Below, in pieces: positions 40,225 to 47,334 of a DNA stretch of 47,334 nt. Source of the stretch: an uncultured Collinsella sp. (GTDB lineage Bacteria; Actinomycetota; Coriobacteriia; Coriobacteriales; Coriobacteriaceae). Made by a program: the position numbers and the translations under genes. The stretch lies in contig UQMD01000019.1 in NCBI GenBank assembly GCA_900542155.1, positions 1-47,334 of the forward strand. Reading direction: 5' to 3'. How positions within the stretch are numbered: position 1 is the stretch's first letter; each line of letters opens with the position of its first letter. The notes beneath the pieces are model-generated. The model was not told where the DNA came from. It saw only the letters and a program-made list of their open reading frames with translations, and did no database searches.

Positions 40225-40425
40225 ATGACCCTGTGCGAGAAGCTCGGCATCGGGCTTGTCAGCCGATCGTTTTCCCATCGGGCCGTCTATCGAAACGGCG
40301 GCACGTCATACGATTTGAGCGATTGCGAGCCTGCTGCTTGCAAGCAAGATATCGAGGTTTTTGCCCGCAAGGTGGGGGAGGCTGATTGCGTGTTTACGGG
40401 AGAGGCAGGTAGGCAGGCGTTATGA
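40225..40425 (+). pseudogene. Truncated copy of sirtuin-like protein 1
   Basis: The 66 residues (MTLCEKLGIGLVSRSF onward) align with the first 65 of the protein at 36934, through EADCVFTGEAG, where the NAD loop would begin. They then stop at TGA 40423-40425. GGGAG lies seven bases before the ATG. The stop overlaps the ATG of the radical-SAM gene (ATGA), so it now acts as a leader reading frame for that gene. No NAD-binding or catalytic residues remain. Confidence 0.85.
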
Positions 40426-41111
40426 GCATCTGCATCAAAAATCAGATTCAGAATATGAATATCGTCATCGGCTGCACGGTGGGGTGTCCATATTGCTATG
40501 CCCGTAACAATGTGAAACGTTGGCATATGATTGACGACTTCGCTGATCCTGCGTTCTTCCCGAGCAAGCTCAAGATGATGGAAAAGAAACGCCCGCAGAA
40601 CTTTCTCCTTACCGGCATGAGCGATCTCTCCGGGTGGAAGCTGGAATGGCGAGACGAGGTATTTGCAAAGATCCATGAGAATCCACAGCATCAGTTCCTG
40701 TTCCTGACCAAGAGACCCGATTTGCTGGATTTAGATACCGACCTGGAAAACGCATGGTTCGGCGTTACGGTGACGAGGAAAGCGGAGCTGTGGCGTATCG
40801 ACGCCCTTCGGAAAAACGTCAAAGCAAATCACTTCTTCGTTACTTTTGAGCCGCTATTCGACGATCCCGGTACGGTCGACCTTTCCGGAATCAACTGGAT
40901 CGTCGTCGGTACCATGACCGGGGCGCAGAGCAGGAAGGTTCATACGGAACCGGAGTGGGCATGGTCTTTGACGGACCAGGCGCACGCGCTTGGCATTCCA
41001 ATGTTTATGAAGGAAGACCTCGTCTCTGTCATAGGGGACGAAAACATGATTCAGGAATTGCCGGAAGAATTCGAAAGAGTGCTGGAGGTGCAGAGAACAT
41101 GGCGGAAGTGA
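40422..41111 (+). CDS. Radical SAM mobile pair protein A
   Basis: This is a 229-aa radical-SAM protein. CTVGCPYCYARNN supplies the three cluster cysteines (CxxxCxxC, Cys18, Cys22, Cys25), followed by RWHMIDDF, FLLTGMSDLSGW and FLFLTKRPD. I know this arrangement as one partner of the radical SAM mobile pair, two adjacent genes that travel together between bacteria; the reaction is unknown. A MarR-type regulator often found with the pair is absent. Its codon use is less GC-biased than the sirtuin genes on either side, which supports insertion. The ribosome site is weak (GGCAGG), so coupling to the truncated sirtuin leader may be needed for translation. Confidence 0.85.
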   Translation: MSICIKNQIQNMNIVIGCTVGCPYCYARNNVKRWHMIDDFADPAFFPSKLKMMEKKRPQNFLLTGMSDLSGWKLEWRDEVFAKIHENPQHQFLFLTKRPDLLDLDTDLENAWFGVTVTRKAELWRIDALRKNVKANHFFVTFEPLFDDPGTVDLSGINWIVVGTMTGAQSRKVHTEPEWAWSLTDQAHALGIPMFMKEDLVSVIGDENMIQELPEEFERVLEVQRTWRK

Positions 41112-42007
41112 TCGATGGAATCCTCATCAATGAGGTGGAAGCAAAGAACATCATGACCAAGTCCAGCCTGCCGGTAGGCGGCTACTCGGTCAATCCCTAT
41201 GTAGGCTGCACGCATGCCTGCAAGTATTGCTATGCCTCCTTTATGAAGCGCTTTACCGGACACAAGGAGGAATGGGGCACCTTTCTTGATGTGAAGCATT
41301 GGCCGGAAATCAAGAATCCGAAGAAATACGCTGGACAGCGGGTGGTTATCGGTTCTGTGACGGATGGCTACAATCCACAGGAGGAGCGATTCGGGAATAC
41401 CAGGAAACTCCTGGAGCAGCTGATTGGCAGCGATGCAGATATTCTGATCTGCACAAAGTCCGATCTTGTGGTACGGGATATCGATCTGCTGAAGAGGCTT
41501 GGACGAGTGACCGTTTCATGGTCGATCAACACGCTGGATGAGAACTTCAAGAACGATATGGACTCCGCGTCGAGCATCGAGCGTCGTATCGCTGCTATGA
41601 AGCAGGTGTATGACGAAGGTATCCGTACGGTCTGCTTCGTGTCCCCGGTATTTCCCGGCATCACGGATTTTGAGATGATTTTTGAGCGAGTAAAGGATCG
41701 GTGCGATTTGTTTTGGCTCGAAAATCTCAATCTTCGGGGTGGTTTCAAAAAAGCGATCCTGGATTATATCGCCGAGAAACATCCCAATCTCGTACCGCTT
41801 TACGATGAGATCTATAACAAGCGCAACCGTAGCTATTTTGAAGCGCTTGAAGTAAAAGCCGAGGAAATGGCCAAGAAGTACGATTGTCCCTTTGTGGACA
41901 ACGAAATGCCTTATGGCAGAGTCCCCCAGGGGCATCCGGTGATCGTGGACTACTTCTATCACGAGGAAGTCCGAGGGTCAGATAATAGCGGAAAAAGAAA
42001 TCGTTAA
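41099..42007 (+). CDS. Radical SAM mobile pair protein B
   Basis: This is a 302-aa radical-SAM protein of the spore-photoproduct-lyase-like branch. SVNPYVGCTHACKYCYASFM carries the cluster cysteines (CxxxCxxC); VVIGSVTDGYNPQE, ILICTKSDLVVRD and VSWSINTLDE are barrel strands. GGAGG stands ten bases before ATG 41099, and the gene overlaps protein A by 13 bases. The joined reading frame and shared context mean the two act together. The substrate is unknown; nothing here demonstrates DNA photoproduct repair. The 172 bases after its stop hold no recognisable gene. Confidence 0.87.
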   Translation: MAEVIDGILINEVEAKNIMTKSSLPVGGYSVNPYVGCTHACKYCYASFMKRFTGHKEEWGTFLDVKHWPEIKNPKKYAGQRVVIGSVTDGYNPQEERFGNTRKLLEQLIGSDADILICTKSDLVVRDIDLLKRLGRVTVSWSINTLDENFKNDMDSASSIERRIAAMKQVYDEGIRTVCFVSPVFPGITDFEMIFERVKDRCDLFWLENLNLRGGFKKAILDYIAEKHPNLVPLYDEIYNKRNRSYFEALEVKAEEMAKKYDCPFVDNEMPYGRVPQGHPVIVDYFYHEEVRGSDNSGKRNR

Positions 42008-42179
42008 ACGGAAACCGACGACGATTCGCTCGAGCGATTAGCGTCCACGCGTGGCTTCTGCCGATTGGCGCAACGGGCGACGGATTAAGGGATCGCTCGG
42101 GCGGATGATCCCGCTGCAGTACAGGCGGTCGCTCAATTTAGCGGCATGAGCGTTTTCGCACGGAAAACCAGTATCCCCT

Positions 42180-42929
42180 GTGCCGAGTTTAATCGTAGCG
42201 AATACAATGGGCACTGAGCATCAATCGAAAGTAGTCAAGAGCCTTTTCGACGGTTTCTACCACCTCTACCCCAGCCTCGAGCAGCAATGGGCCTACTACG
42301 CGCGATATATCGATTTCATGCTGCGCGAGCCGACCTCGCAGCCCTATCTCGACCTACGGTCCCTCATCGGCCATAAGGATTACTTCATCCTGAGCACCAA
42401 TGTAGACACCCAAGTCGAGAAGACGTTTCCCACCGAGAGGACCTGCAACTATCAGGGAAGCTTCGCGCACCTTCAATGCAAGCAGCCATGCTGCGACGAG
42501 CTCTTCGATGCGAGCCCCTACGTCGAGCGCATGCTCGCGGGCATGGCGGGGTTCGAGATCCGCAGCGAGGATGTCCCCCGATGCCCGCACTGCGGCTGGC
42601 AGCTTGTGCCGTGGGTGCGCGACGACACGTTTCTGCAGGGTGCGGCATGGCGCGAGAGCCTCGGACGATACGAGCGCTTCGTGCGCGAGCGCAGCGATCG
42701 CCGCGTGCTGTTGCTGGAGCTCGGCGTGGGCGAGATGACCCCCGGCATCATCACGCTCCCGTTCTGGAGCATGACCGCGAAGCTGCCGGATGCGCACCTT
42801 TTGAGCGTAAACATCTCGGGCGGCTCGGCTCCGCTGCAGCTTGGAAGCAAGGCAGGGGCGATCCAGGCCGATTTGGGCGCCCTGCTCTCGGCGGCGCGGA
42901 CGGCGAAGGTATTTAAGCCTCCTTGTTAG
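42180..42929 (+). pseudogene. N-terminally truncated copy of sirtuin-like protein 3
   Basis: From KSLFDGFYHLYPS onward it matches the protein at 38589 through SAARTA, including the STNVD, NYQGS and both zinc cysteine pairs. The first ~55 residues, with the NAD loop, are replaced by an unrelated stretch starting at GTG 42180, without a good ribosome site. The 3' end runs into other DNA at 42899 and overlaps the convergent cupin gene by 17 bases. It cannot bind NAD normally. It is best read as the other end of a duplicated sirtuin locus whose middle was lost when the radical-SAM pair arrived. Confidence 0.85.
42234..42899 (+). repeat. Direct repeat, second copy
   Basis: This is the partner of 38757-39422. 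Its right end, immediately before ACGGCGAAGG, marks a recombination junction only a few bases from the cupin gene stop. Confidence 0.9.
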
Positions 42930-43677
42930 TCTCTTTGAGATATTCCCCGTCGCCCACGGGCTCTAACCACTCGTTGGAGGCCTCCTCGCCCGGAACCTCC
43001 AGCGCGAGATGGGAGAACCAGCTCTCGGGCGCGGCTCCGTGCCAATGTTTCACACCCGGGGCGATGTTGACCACATCGCCAGGGCGCAGCTCCTGTGCCG
43101 GTTTACCCCATTCCTGGTAGAACCCTCGACCAGCCACGCAGATGAGAATCTGTCCGCCGCCGTTTTTGGCGTGGTGCACGTGCCAGTTGTTGCGGCAGCC
43201 GGGCTCGAACGTCACGTTGTAGACGCCAACCTGCTCGGTTGATAGAGGCGCGAGGTAGATTTGCCCGATAAAGTACTTCGCGAATGCGTCGTTGGGGGCA
43301 CCGATGGGAAAGGCCATCTCGTTTTGGTGCTCGGCTTTTGCATCAGCGGCATCGTCATCCGCCCAGACCTCCTTCGCCATGCGAAAGGCCGCCCATGCCT
43401 TGGGCCACCCCGCGTAAAACGCGGCGTGGGTAAGGATTTCCGCTATCTCCGCCCTGGTTACACCGTTATTCTTTGCGGACATCAGATGGTATTGGAACGA
43501 GGAATCCGTCAGTCCCTGCGCCATCAGGGCCGCCACCGTCACCACGCTGCGGTCTCGAAGGGAAAGCTCGCCCTCTCGGCTCCACACCTCGCCAAACAGC
43601 ACATCGTCATTGAGCTGTGCGAATTTGGGGGCAAAGTCCCCTAGGGCATCTCTGCCTGCCGTCTGTTTAATTGCCAT
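42913..43677 (-). CDS. Carboxymuconolactone decarboxylase-like and cupin fusion protein
   Basis: This is a 254-aa two-domain protein. Residues about 20-105 form the AhpD/CMD-type helical domain (SLRDRSVVTVAALMAQGLTD, EIAEILTHAAFYAGWPKAW), without the CxxC of true AhpD. Residues about 140-235 form a cupin with metal ligands in NNWHVHHAKNGGGQI and GVKHWHGA. GGAG is eight bases before the ATG. Such fusions are common in gut anaerobes next to MerR or HxlR regulators and are thought to take part in detoxification of reactive carbonyls or oxidants; the exact reaction is unknown. It is divergent from the MerR gene at 43830, whose operator lies in its promoter. Confidence 0.92.
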   Translation of the reverse strand: MAIKQTAGRDALGDFAPKFAQLNDDVLFGEVWSREGELSLRDRSVVTVAALMAQGLTDSSFQYHLMSAKNNGVTRAEIAEILTHAAFYAGWPKAWAAFRMAKEVWADDDAADAKAEHQNEMAFPIGAPNDAFAKYFIGQIYLAPLSTEQVGVYNVTFEPGCRNNWHVHHAKNGGGQILICVAGRGFYQEWGKPAQELRPGDVVNIAPGVKHWHGAAPESWFSHLALEVPGEEASNEWLEPVGDGEYLKETNKEA

Positions 43678-43775
43678 GATCGATCTCCGCCTGTCGATGG
43701 TTTAGGTGCAAATCTGTTTCCGCATTACGGAACACCCTTTGCAATCCCTGTTCTAATGACGAGAATGAAGGTAAT

Positions 43776-43798
43776 ACCTAAACCTGACTTTAGGTCAA
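43776..43798. promoter_or_regulatory. MerR-type operator-promoter
   Basis: ACCTAAACCTGACTTTAGGT (43776-43795) is a 7-bp inverted repeat around CCTGAC. On the minus strand TTGACC (43793-43798) is the -35 of the cupin gene; the palindrome fills a long spacer as in MerR-activated promoters. It also lies 35 bases before the MerR start. Confidence 0.75.
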
Positions 43799-43829
43799 GG
43801 AATGAATTCGAGATTGATTCGGAGGAGCC

Positions 43830-44270
43830 ATGTACACAATCGGACAGGTTTCGGAGATGTTCGGTTTGCCCGCCTCAACGCTGCGCTATTACGACAAGCA
43901 GGGATTGTTCCCGGCATTGGAGCGGACGTCCGGCATTCGGCAATTCGGCGATACGGAACTCGAGGCGCTTCGGGTCATCGAATGCCTCAAGAAAGCGGGG
44001 ATGGAGATCAAGGACATCCGGCTGTTCATGGAATGGTGCGCGGAGGGTCCATCGACATACCCCAAACGCAAGGCCATGTTCGAGGAGCGGAAGGCCCACA
44101 TGGAGCTAGAGATCGCGAACATGAACCGCGCGCTGGACATGCTGAAGTACAAATGCTGGTTCTACGGGCAGCTGAATCAGGGCGAGAATGAGACTGAGCT
44201 GAGGGCCATGATTCCCGACGGTTTGCCAGAAGATATCAAAGAGGCCTACGAGAACGCTCACGCTCGGTAG
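43830..44270 (+). CDS. MerR-family transcriptional regulator
   Basis: This 146-aa regulator starts MYTIGQVSEMFGLPASTLRY YDKQGLFP, the MerR winged helix, followed by a dimerisation coiled coil (about 78-115). GGAGG stands just before the ATG. It lacks the cysteine set of metal-sensing MerR proteins; the single-cysteine pattern (ECLKK, EWCAEG, YKCWF) is more like the AdhR/NmlR-type aldehyde or thiol-reactive sensors. The palindrome between it and the divergent cupin gene is the likely target, so it probably activates that gene under electrophile stress. Confidence 0.93.
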   Translation: MYTIGQVSEMFGLPASTLRYYDKQGLFPALERTSGIRQFGDTELEALRVIECLKKAGMEIKDIRLFMEWCAEGPSTYPKRKAMFEERKAHMELEIANMNRALDMLKYKCWFYGQLNQGENETELRAMIPDGLPEDIKEAYENAHAR

Positions 44271-44352
44271 TACCAAAAACGCCCCTTCTGAAACTCAACC
44301 ATTGTTTAAGATGTCACAACTTAGGCAACAAGACTGGTTGCCCCGGTACGCA

Positions 44353-44389
44353 ACGGGAGGGTCGACGCGACTGGAATCGACCCTCCCGT
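44353..44389. terminator. Bidirectional terminator between MerR and NAD(P)-binding genes
   Basis: ACGGGAGGGTCGA and TCGACCCTCCCGT are perfect 13-base arms around an 11-base loop, between convergent genes. TTTCCC follows on the + strand. Confidence 0.78.
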
Positions 44390-44407
44390 TTCCCAAACGG
44401 CATGAAG

Positions 44408-45046
44408 CTACTTGCTCACAACCGAGATGCGCTGGGCGACGTGGTCACCGGACTCGATCTCATCGACCATGGCGATCGCATAGTCAGCGTACGAGAGCGT
44501 TGACTCGCCGCGGCTGTTGAGTGCGAACTCCTCGCCCGCCAAGATATACTCACCGGTGCGCTCGCCGTCGGCCTGGAAGTCAGCAGCAGGGGAAACGAAG
44601 GTCCATTTGAGGCCGTCCGTTTCGCGAAGGTGAGCAAGGACTTTGCCGGCCGCGGCGGACAGCGGCTTCCAGTCATCGGGAAAGTCCGGGCCCATATCGA
44701 CGGTGACCGTATGCTCGGGGTTGACGAACAGCGAGCCCGCGCCACCCACTATGAGCAGGCGCACATCGGTGCCGACCAGCACATTAGCCAAGTGGATGCC
44801 CGCGTCGGTGATACCGGGGATGGTCTCGGGCGTCCAGCCGCCCACGGCGTCCACCACGGCGTCGAATCCTTCGAGGTCTTCCGTCGTGAGCTCGAGTGCG
44901 TCTTTGATGACGGAGTTCTGAGCGGCGGTCCTATTCTCGCCGCGTACGATGGCGGTCACGTCGAATCCGCGACGCACGGCCTCCTCAACGATGAGGCTGC
45001 CGGCCCTGCCGTTCGCTGCTACAACTGCGATTTTCTTGGTCATCAT
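44408..45046 (-). CDS. NAD(P)-binding protein, atypical SDR / NmrA-like
   Basis: This is a 212-aa Rossmann-fold protein. IAVVAANGRAGSLIVEEAVRRG is the dinucleotide loop (a variant of GxxGxxG), followed by VTAIVRG, the DAVVDAVGG strand, LLIVGGAGSLFV, and WTFVSPAADFQ near the C-terminus. Members of this group (YwnB/BLVRB-like) are quinone or flavin reductases or redox sensors. AGGA precedes two consecutive ATG codons; either could start. It is divergent from the HxlR gene at 45208, the usual neighbour that senses reactive electrophiles, and is probably controlled by it. Confidence 0.92.
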   Translation of the reverse strand: MMTKKIAVVAANGRAGSLIVEEAVRRGFDVTAIVRGENRTAAQNSVIKDALELTTEDLEGFDAVVDAVGGWTPETIPGITDAGIHLANVLVGTDVRLLIVGGAGSLFVNPEHTVTVDMGPDFPDDWKPLSAAAGKVLAHLRETDGLKWTFVSPAADFQADGERTGEYILAGEEFALNSRGESTLSYADYAIAMVDEIESGDHVAQRISVVSK

Positions 45047-45207
45047 GCTTTCCTTTCGACCTGCGGCACTCGACGCCGCTTTCCTTGCAGCTCATACGAT
45101 ACGCGTCAAAGGTATATAATGGAAAGTAGGCACATAAAAGTGCTGTAAGCACCAAAAGGAAACTAATGTAAATGACGTGCATGATTGCAGACGGAGGTTT
45201 CGCGAAC

Positions 45208-45558
45208 ATGACAACACCGACTTTGGAGAACCTGCCTGCCTGCCCAGTGGAGACAACGCTTTTGCTCATCGGCAACAAGTGGCAGGTGCTCATCCTGCGC
45301 GAACTCTCGCTCAAAGGCACGATGCGCTTTAAGGAGCTGCAACGCTCGATCGGCAAGATTTCGCAGAAAGTTCTGACCAGCAACCTACGAACCATGGAGG
45401 AAACGGGGCTCGTTCATCGTGAAGCGTTCGCAGAGGTGCCCCCACGGGTGGAGTACTCGCTCACCGACCTGGGACAGACACTCAGACCCGTTCTTGACGC
45501 AATGAGAGCTTGGGGCGAGAACTACAAGGAGCAGCTCCGCGGCGGCGGGCTTCGATAA
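45208..45558 (+). CDS. HxlR-family transcriptional regulator
   Basis: This 116-aa winged-helix regulator has CPVETTLLLIGNKWQVLILR, the HxlR N-terminus with its conserved cysteine, then ELQRSIGKISQKVLTSNLR and the wing EVPPRVEYSLTDLG. The start at 45208 (MTTPTLENLP) has GGAGG ten bases upstream; ATG 45172 is possible with a weaker AAAGGAA. The conserved Cys before the helix-turn-helix suggests redox or electrophile sensing. Its divergent partner is the NAD(P)-binding protein. Confidence 0.92.
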   Translation: MTTPTLENLPACPVETTLLLIGNKWQVLILRELSLKGTMRFKELQRSIGKISQKVLTSNLRTMEETGLVHREAFAEVPPRVEYSLTDLGQTLRPVLDAMRAWGENYKEQLRGGGLR

Positions 45559-45829
45559 GTAGCTCCTACTGGTTACACGCCTACAGAAACCCCTCCGTCC
45601 CATCGCCATCACGGGAAACCCTCCTCCTTGGTTCTCGCCGCAAACGGCTTCGAGGCCGCGCTGGAGATCCCGGCACGGCTGGAGCCGCCCCGCGCGAGCA
45701 GCGGAAAGGGATACACGCCCTTTACCAAGGTAGATTGCTGCTTTCGCTTCCCGTTCCTTCCGCAGTATTCTCAAGGCGGATGCGCGGCCCGCGCTCTTGG
45801 CGCCTAGGGGGCGTCGCCGTCACATCGTT
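45559..45829. other. Intergenic stretch with a possible gene remnant
   Basis: There is no start-supported gene in these 271 bases. On the + strand a frame near 45630-45740 reads SLVLAANGFEAALEIPARLE and then GKGYTPFTKVD, which looks protein-like but has no start and no recognised family. It may be the end of a lost gene. Confidence 0.3.
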
Positions 45830-46411
45830 TCATTCGCGTCTCTCTTTAGCGTTGGCAAGACGTCGGTTCGTGCCGTTCGGGTGCACGCAGGTTTTGATAA
45901 TGCGCACCATCTCATCGATAGGCGTTTCGCAGCCGCTCCGAATCCAGTCCTGTACCACGGCAGAGAGCCCATGCACATAAAAACTGATGACGAAGGCCCG
46001 CTGCTCGCTGGGATAGCCAAAGCGCTCCAACACTGGGTCGATGATGTGCTTCGCTAGGGCCTCGAATCGCTCCTGAGCTTGCAGCGTATGCCCGTTTGCG
46101 AGCATCGCGCGATAGATGGAGCAGTTGTCTTGGACGAACTCGAGGTAGGGCCTCAGATACTCGTCGGTTACGAAAACGAGCTCGTCGAGGGGAGCCGTAC
46201 GGATAGCCCCGATCGTGTCTGCGGCGCTTTGTTCAAAGCGCTCGAAGAACTTGGTGTTCACATGCTCCGAACACTCCTTCACGAGGTCAGGGACACCCTG
46301 GTAGTGAAGGTAGAACGTAGAGCGACCCACCCCTGCCTTCTTGCAAATCTCCTTAACGGTTATGAACTCCGCGCCCTTGTTCTGCAGCAAGTCGAGCAAA
46401 GCCTCGTCCAT
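45830..46411 (-). CDS. TetR regulator, N-terminus probably truncated or frameshifted
   Basis: This 193-aa protein has the TetR helix-turn-helix FITVKEICKKAGVGRSTFYL HYQGVPDLV and a ligand domain. The annotated start MDEALLDLL lies inside what is normally the first helix. Upstream codons in the same frame read RYFTTAQL, as family members do, but there is no start codon before TAG, and no Shine-Dalgarno sequence precedes the ATG. One missing or added base near 46435 would restore a longer frame. It follows the small membrane gene at 46483 in the same direction, the usual arrangement, and may repress it. Confidence 0.85.
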   Translation of the reverse strand: MDEALLDLLQNKGAEFITVKEICKKAGVGRSTFYLHYQGVPDLVKECSEHVNTKFFERFEQSAADTIGAIRTAPLDELVFVTDEYLRPYLEFVQDNCSIYRAMLANGHTLQAQERFEALAKHIIDPVLERFGYPSEQRAFVISFYVHGLSAVVQDWIRSGCETPIDEMVRIIKTCVHPNGTNRRLANAKERRE

Positions 46412-46482
46412 AAGCTGCGCCGTCGTAAAGTATCTGCTCTACTGCCTGTTCACCCAAGCCCGCCTCTCCCTGATGCCAAAAG

Positions 46483-46836
46483 CTATTCGCCGGCAATTTC
46501 CTTGGCAAGCTCCATTATCTCAAAGGCGTATTTCTTCTTAGAGGTTTCCAGAATCCAGCGATACAGGACCAGGTTCACGCTTGCGCCTGCGATACCCAAG
46601 ATACCAAGGACGATTCCGAGCACAAACAACGTGCCCTCGCCAGGTCCCAGCACACCCATGGTCAGGCACATGCCCACACCCAACAACAGCGAAGAAGCGA
46701 TGCCAAAGCTGTAGGCGAAGACGTTCGCGGGGCGCTTTGCTTTGGCATCGAGCTTCTTGAGCGCGGTGAGCTTGGAGGCGCTTTTGGGCGCGTATTGCTT
46801 GGCGATCGATTCCGCGCAGATCTTGTCGGTGACCAT
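46483..46836 (-). CDS. Two-helix membrane protein of the type often labelled dihydropteridine reductase
   Basis: This 117-aa protein begins MVTDKICAESIAKQYAPKSA and has two helices, about 40-62 (AYSFGIASSLLLGVGMCLTM) and 68-92 (LFVLGIVLGILGIAGASVNL), then KKKYAFEIMELAKEIAGE. The pattern matches a small family common in Firmicutes and Actinobacteria that databases often call dihydropteridine reductase, although it has no Rossmann motif and is clearly a membrane protein. AGGAAG precedes the ATG. It shares a transcription unit with the TetR gene downstream. Confidence 0.82.
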   Translation of the reverse strand: MVTDKICAESIAKQYAPKSASKLTALKKLDAKAKRPANVFAYSFGIASSLLLGVGMCLTMGVLGPGEGTLFVLGIVLGILGIAGASVNLVLYRWILETSKKKYAFEIMELAKEIAGE

Positions 46837-47279
46837 GTTTTCTTCCTTTTCTCTATGGCTTGTTCGACAACCCAAGAATAGGAAGAACGTGCAGGCGATT
46901 GAAGAACACAAACGGGACGTTGTGTCCATGTTCGGCTCGGGCCGGTAATGAACGGTCTCTCGCAGAGCGCGTCGGTTGTTCATTGCGAGTCGCCGATGGG
47001 ACTTCCAGATGATGAATCGGCCCGATCTGAATTCTGGCTTGAAGTGGGGTGATTCGACGGATTCCCAAAGTGCGCCTTGGTATACCTCCGGGATTCTTTG
47101 GCCTCGATGACCTTTCCAACCGCACTTCCAAGTCATCGCGGCGTGCTCGTTAGATCCTTCGGCCGCTCCGCCTGCATTTGGCGTGGCGACTGGGGAGGAG
47201 GTTGCGTCGACGAATATGCTCAGGTCTCGTCCCAATAAAACTCCGCTAGATAGAATAAAAATACCCCCGATTCCAAGCG
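46837..47279. other. Region with no supported gene
   Basis: A minus-strand frame runs through most of this stretch in phase with the small membrane protein, but it has no ribosome site and no recognisable family. The DNA between the membrane gene and the probable IS end holds nothing I can name. Confidence 0.4.
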
Positions 47280-47325
47280 TGAACTGCCTCCCATTTCTTG
47301 GACACAAGAAATGGGAGGCTTTTTT
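47280..47325 (+). mobile_element. Probable left end of an IS3-type element with an RBS-masking hairpin
   Basis: TGAACTGCCTCCCATTTCTT followed by GGACA resembles an IS3-family terminal repeat. It overlaps a perfect 15-bp stem, GCCTCCCATTTCTTG with CAAGAAATGGGAGGC, loop GACA, followed by TTTTTT. The right arm contains GGGAGG (47313-47318), seven bases before ATG 47326-47328 (M-A-G, cut by the window end). The hairpin would both terminate incoming transcripts and hide the ribosome site of the first transposase frame. Confidence 0.55.
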
Positions 47326-47334
47326 ATGGCTGGA

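Noticed and set aside
41099..42007. Spore photoproduct lyase
   Set aside because: It shares the radical-SAM fold, but the adjacent overlapping radical-SAM partner and the motifs fit the mobile pair; Coriobacteriia do not sporulate.
1..47334. tRNA, rRNA or known riboswitch genes
   Set aside because: I looked in the gaps and saw no cloverleaf or riboswitch core that I could support by eye; a covariance search was not possible.

Overview
The window looks like chromosome of a gut Coriobacteriia, most likely Collinsella. It is GC-rich with strong GC-codon bias, has Shine-Dalgarno led genes, many MFS, LuxR and TetR genes, a CD1871A / polyferredoxin / TlpA module, and dispersed extragenic palindromes. 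The genus is an inference; no rRNA or tRNA gene is present to confirm it. The first ~1.6 kb is AT-rich (BceAB-like ABC transporter) and looks like recently acquired Firmicutes DNA.

Layout. 1-1.6 kb: foreign ABC transporter, cut by the window edge. 1.7-4.7 kb: a ribbon-helix-helix protein, a tRNA-dihydrouridine synthase and an unknown membrane protein, separated by palindromic repeats. 5-11 kb: an agmatine-deiminase-like / carbamoyltransferase-like / MFS operon, a divergent TetR and a second MFS; both transporters' control regions carry the same TACCG-type palindrome. 11.3-14.6 kb: a large MacB-like ABC fusion. 14.8-20.7 kb: CoA-disulfide reductase, a rhodanese remnant, a redox operon (CXXC peptide, polyferredoxin, TlpA lipoprotein) and a divergent two-component system. 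20.8-27.6 kb: GMP synthetase ATP-PPase subunit without a glutaminase domain, a LuxR regulator and a 1455-aa cell-wall protein. 28-35.3 kb: two different AAA ATPases of the PD-(D/E)XK/DUF4143 type flanking a second type IIA topoisomerase pair. 35.5-43 kb: the most unusual part, a TetR-controlled run of three sirtuin-like genes, followed by a partly duplicated and broken copy of the same locus into which a radical-SAM gene pair has been placed. 43-47.3 kb: small stress/detoxification genes with MerR, HxlR and TetR regulators, ending at what looks like the left end of an IS3-type element.

How the parts work together. The sirtuin locus is the best candidate for an undescribed system. In two of its three proteins the canonical catalytic His is replaced by Gln, as in the ADP-ribosylating SirTM class, while the middle protein has Glu there and no zinc cysteines. 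No macrodomain, GcvH-L or lipoate ligase partner is visible. In the duplicated copy the radical-SAM pair sits behind the same TetR/operator module, with its first ATG overlapping the stop of the truncated sirtuin. A second strong signal is a dispersed ~190-bp palindromic element, seen three times, whose outer arms differ between copies but still pair.
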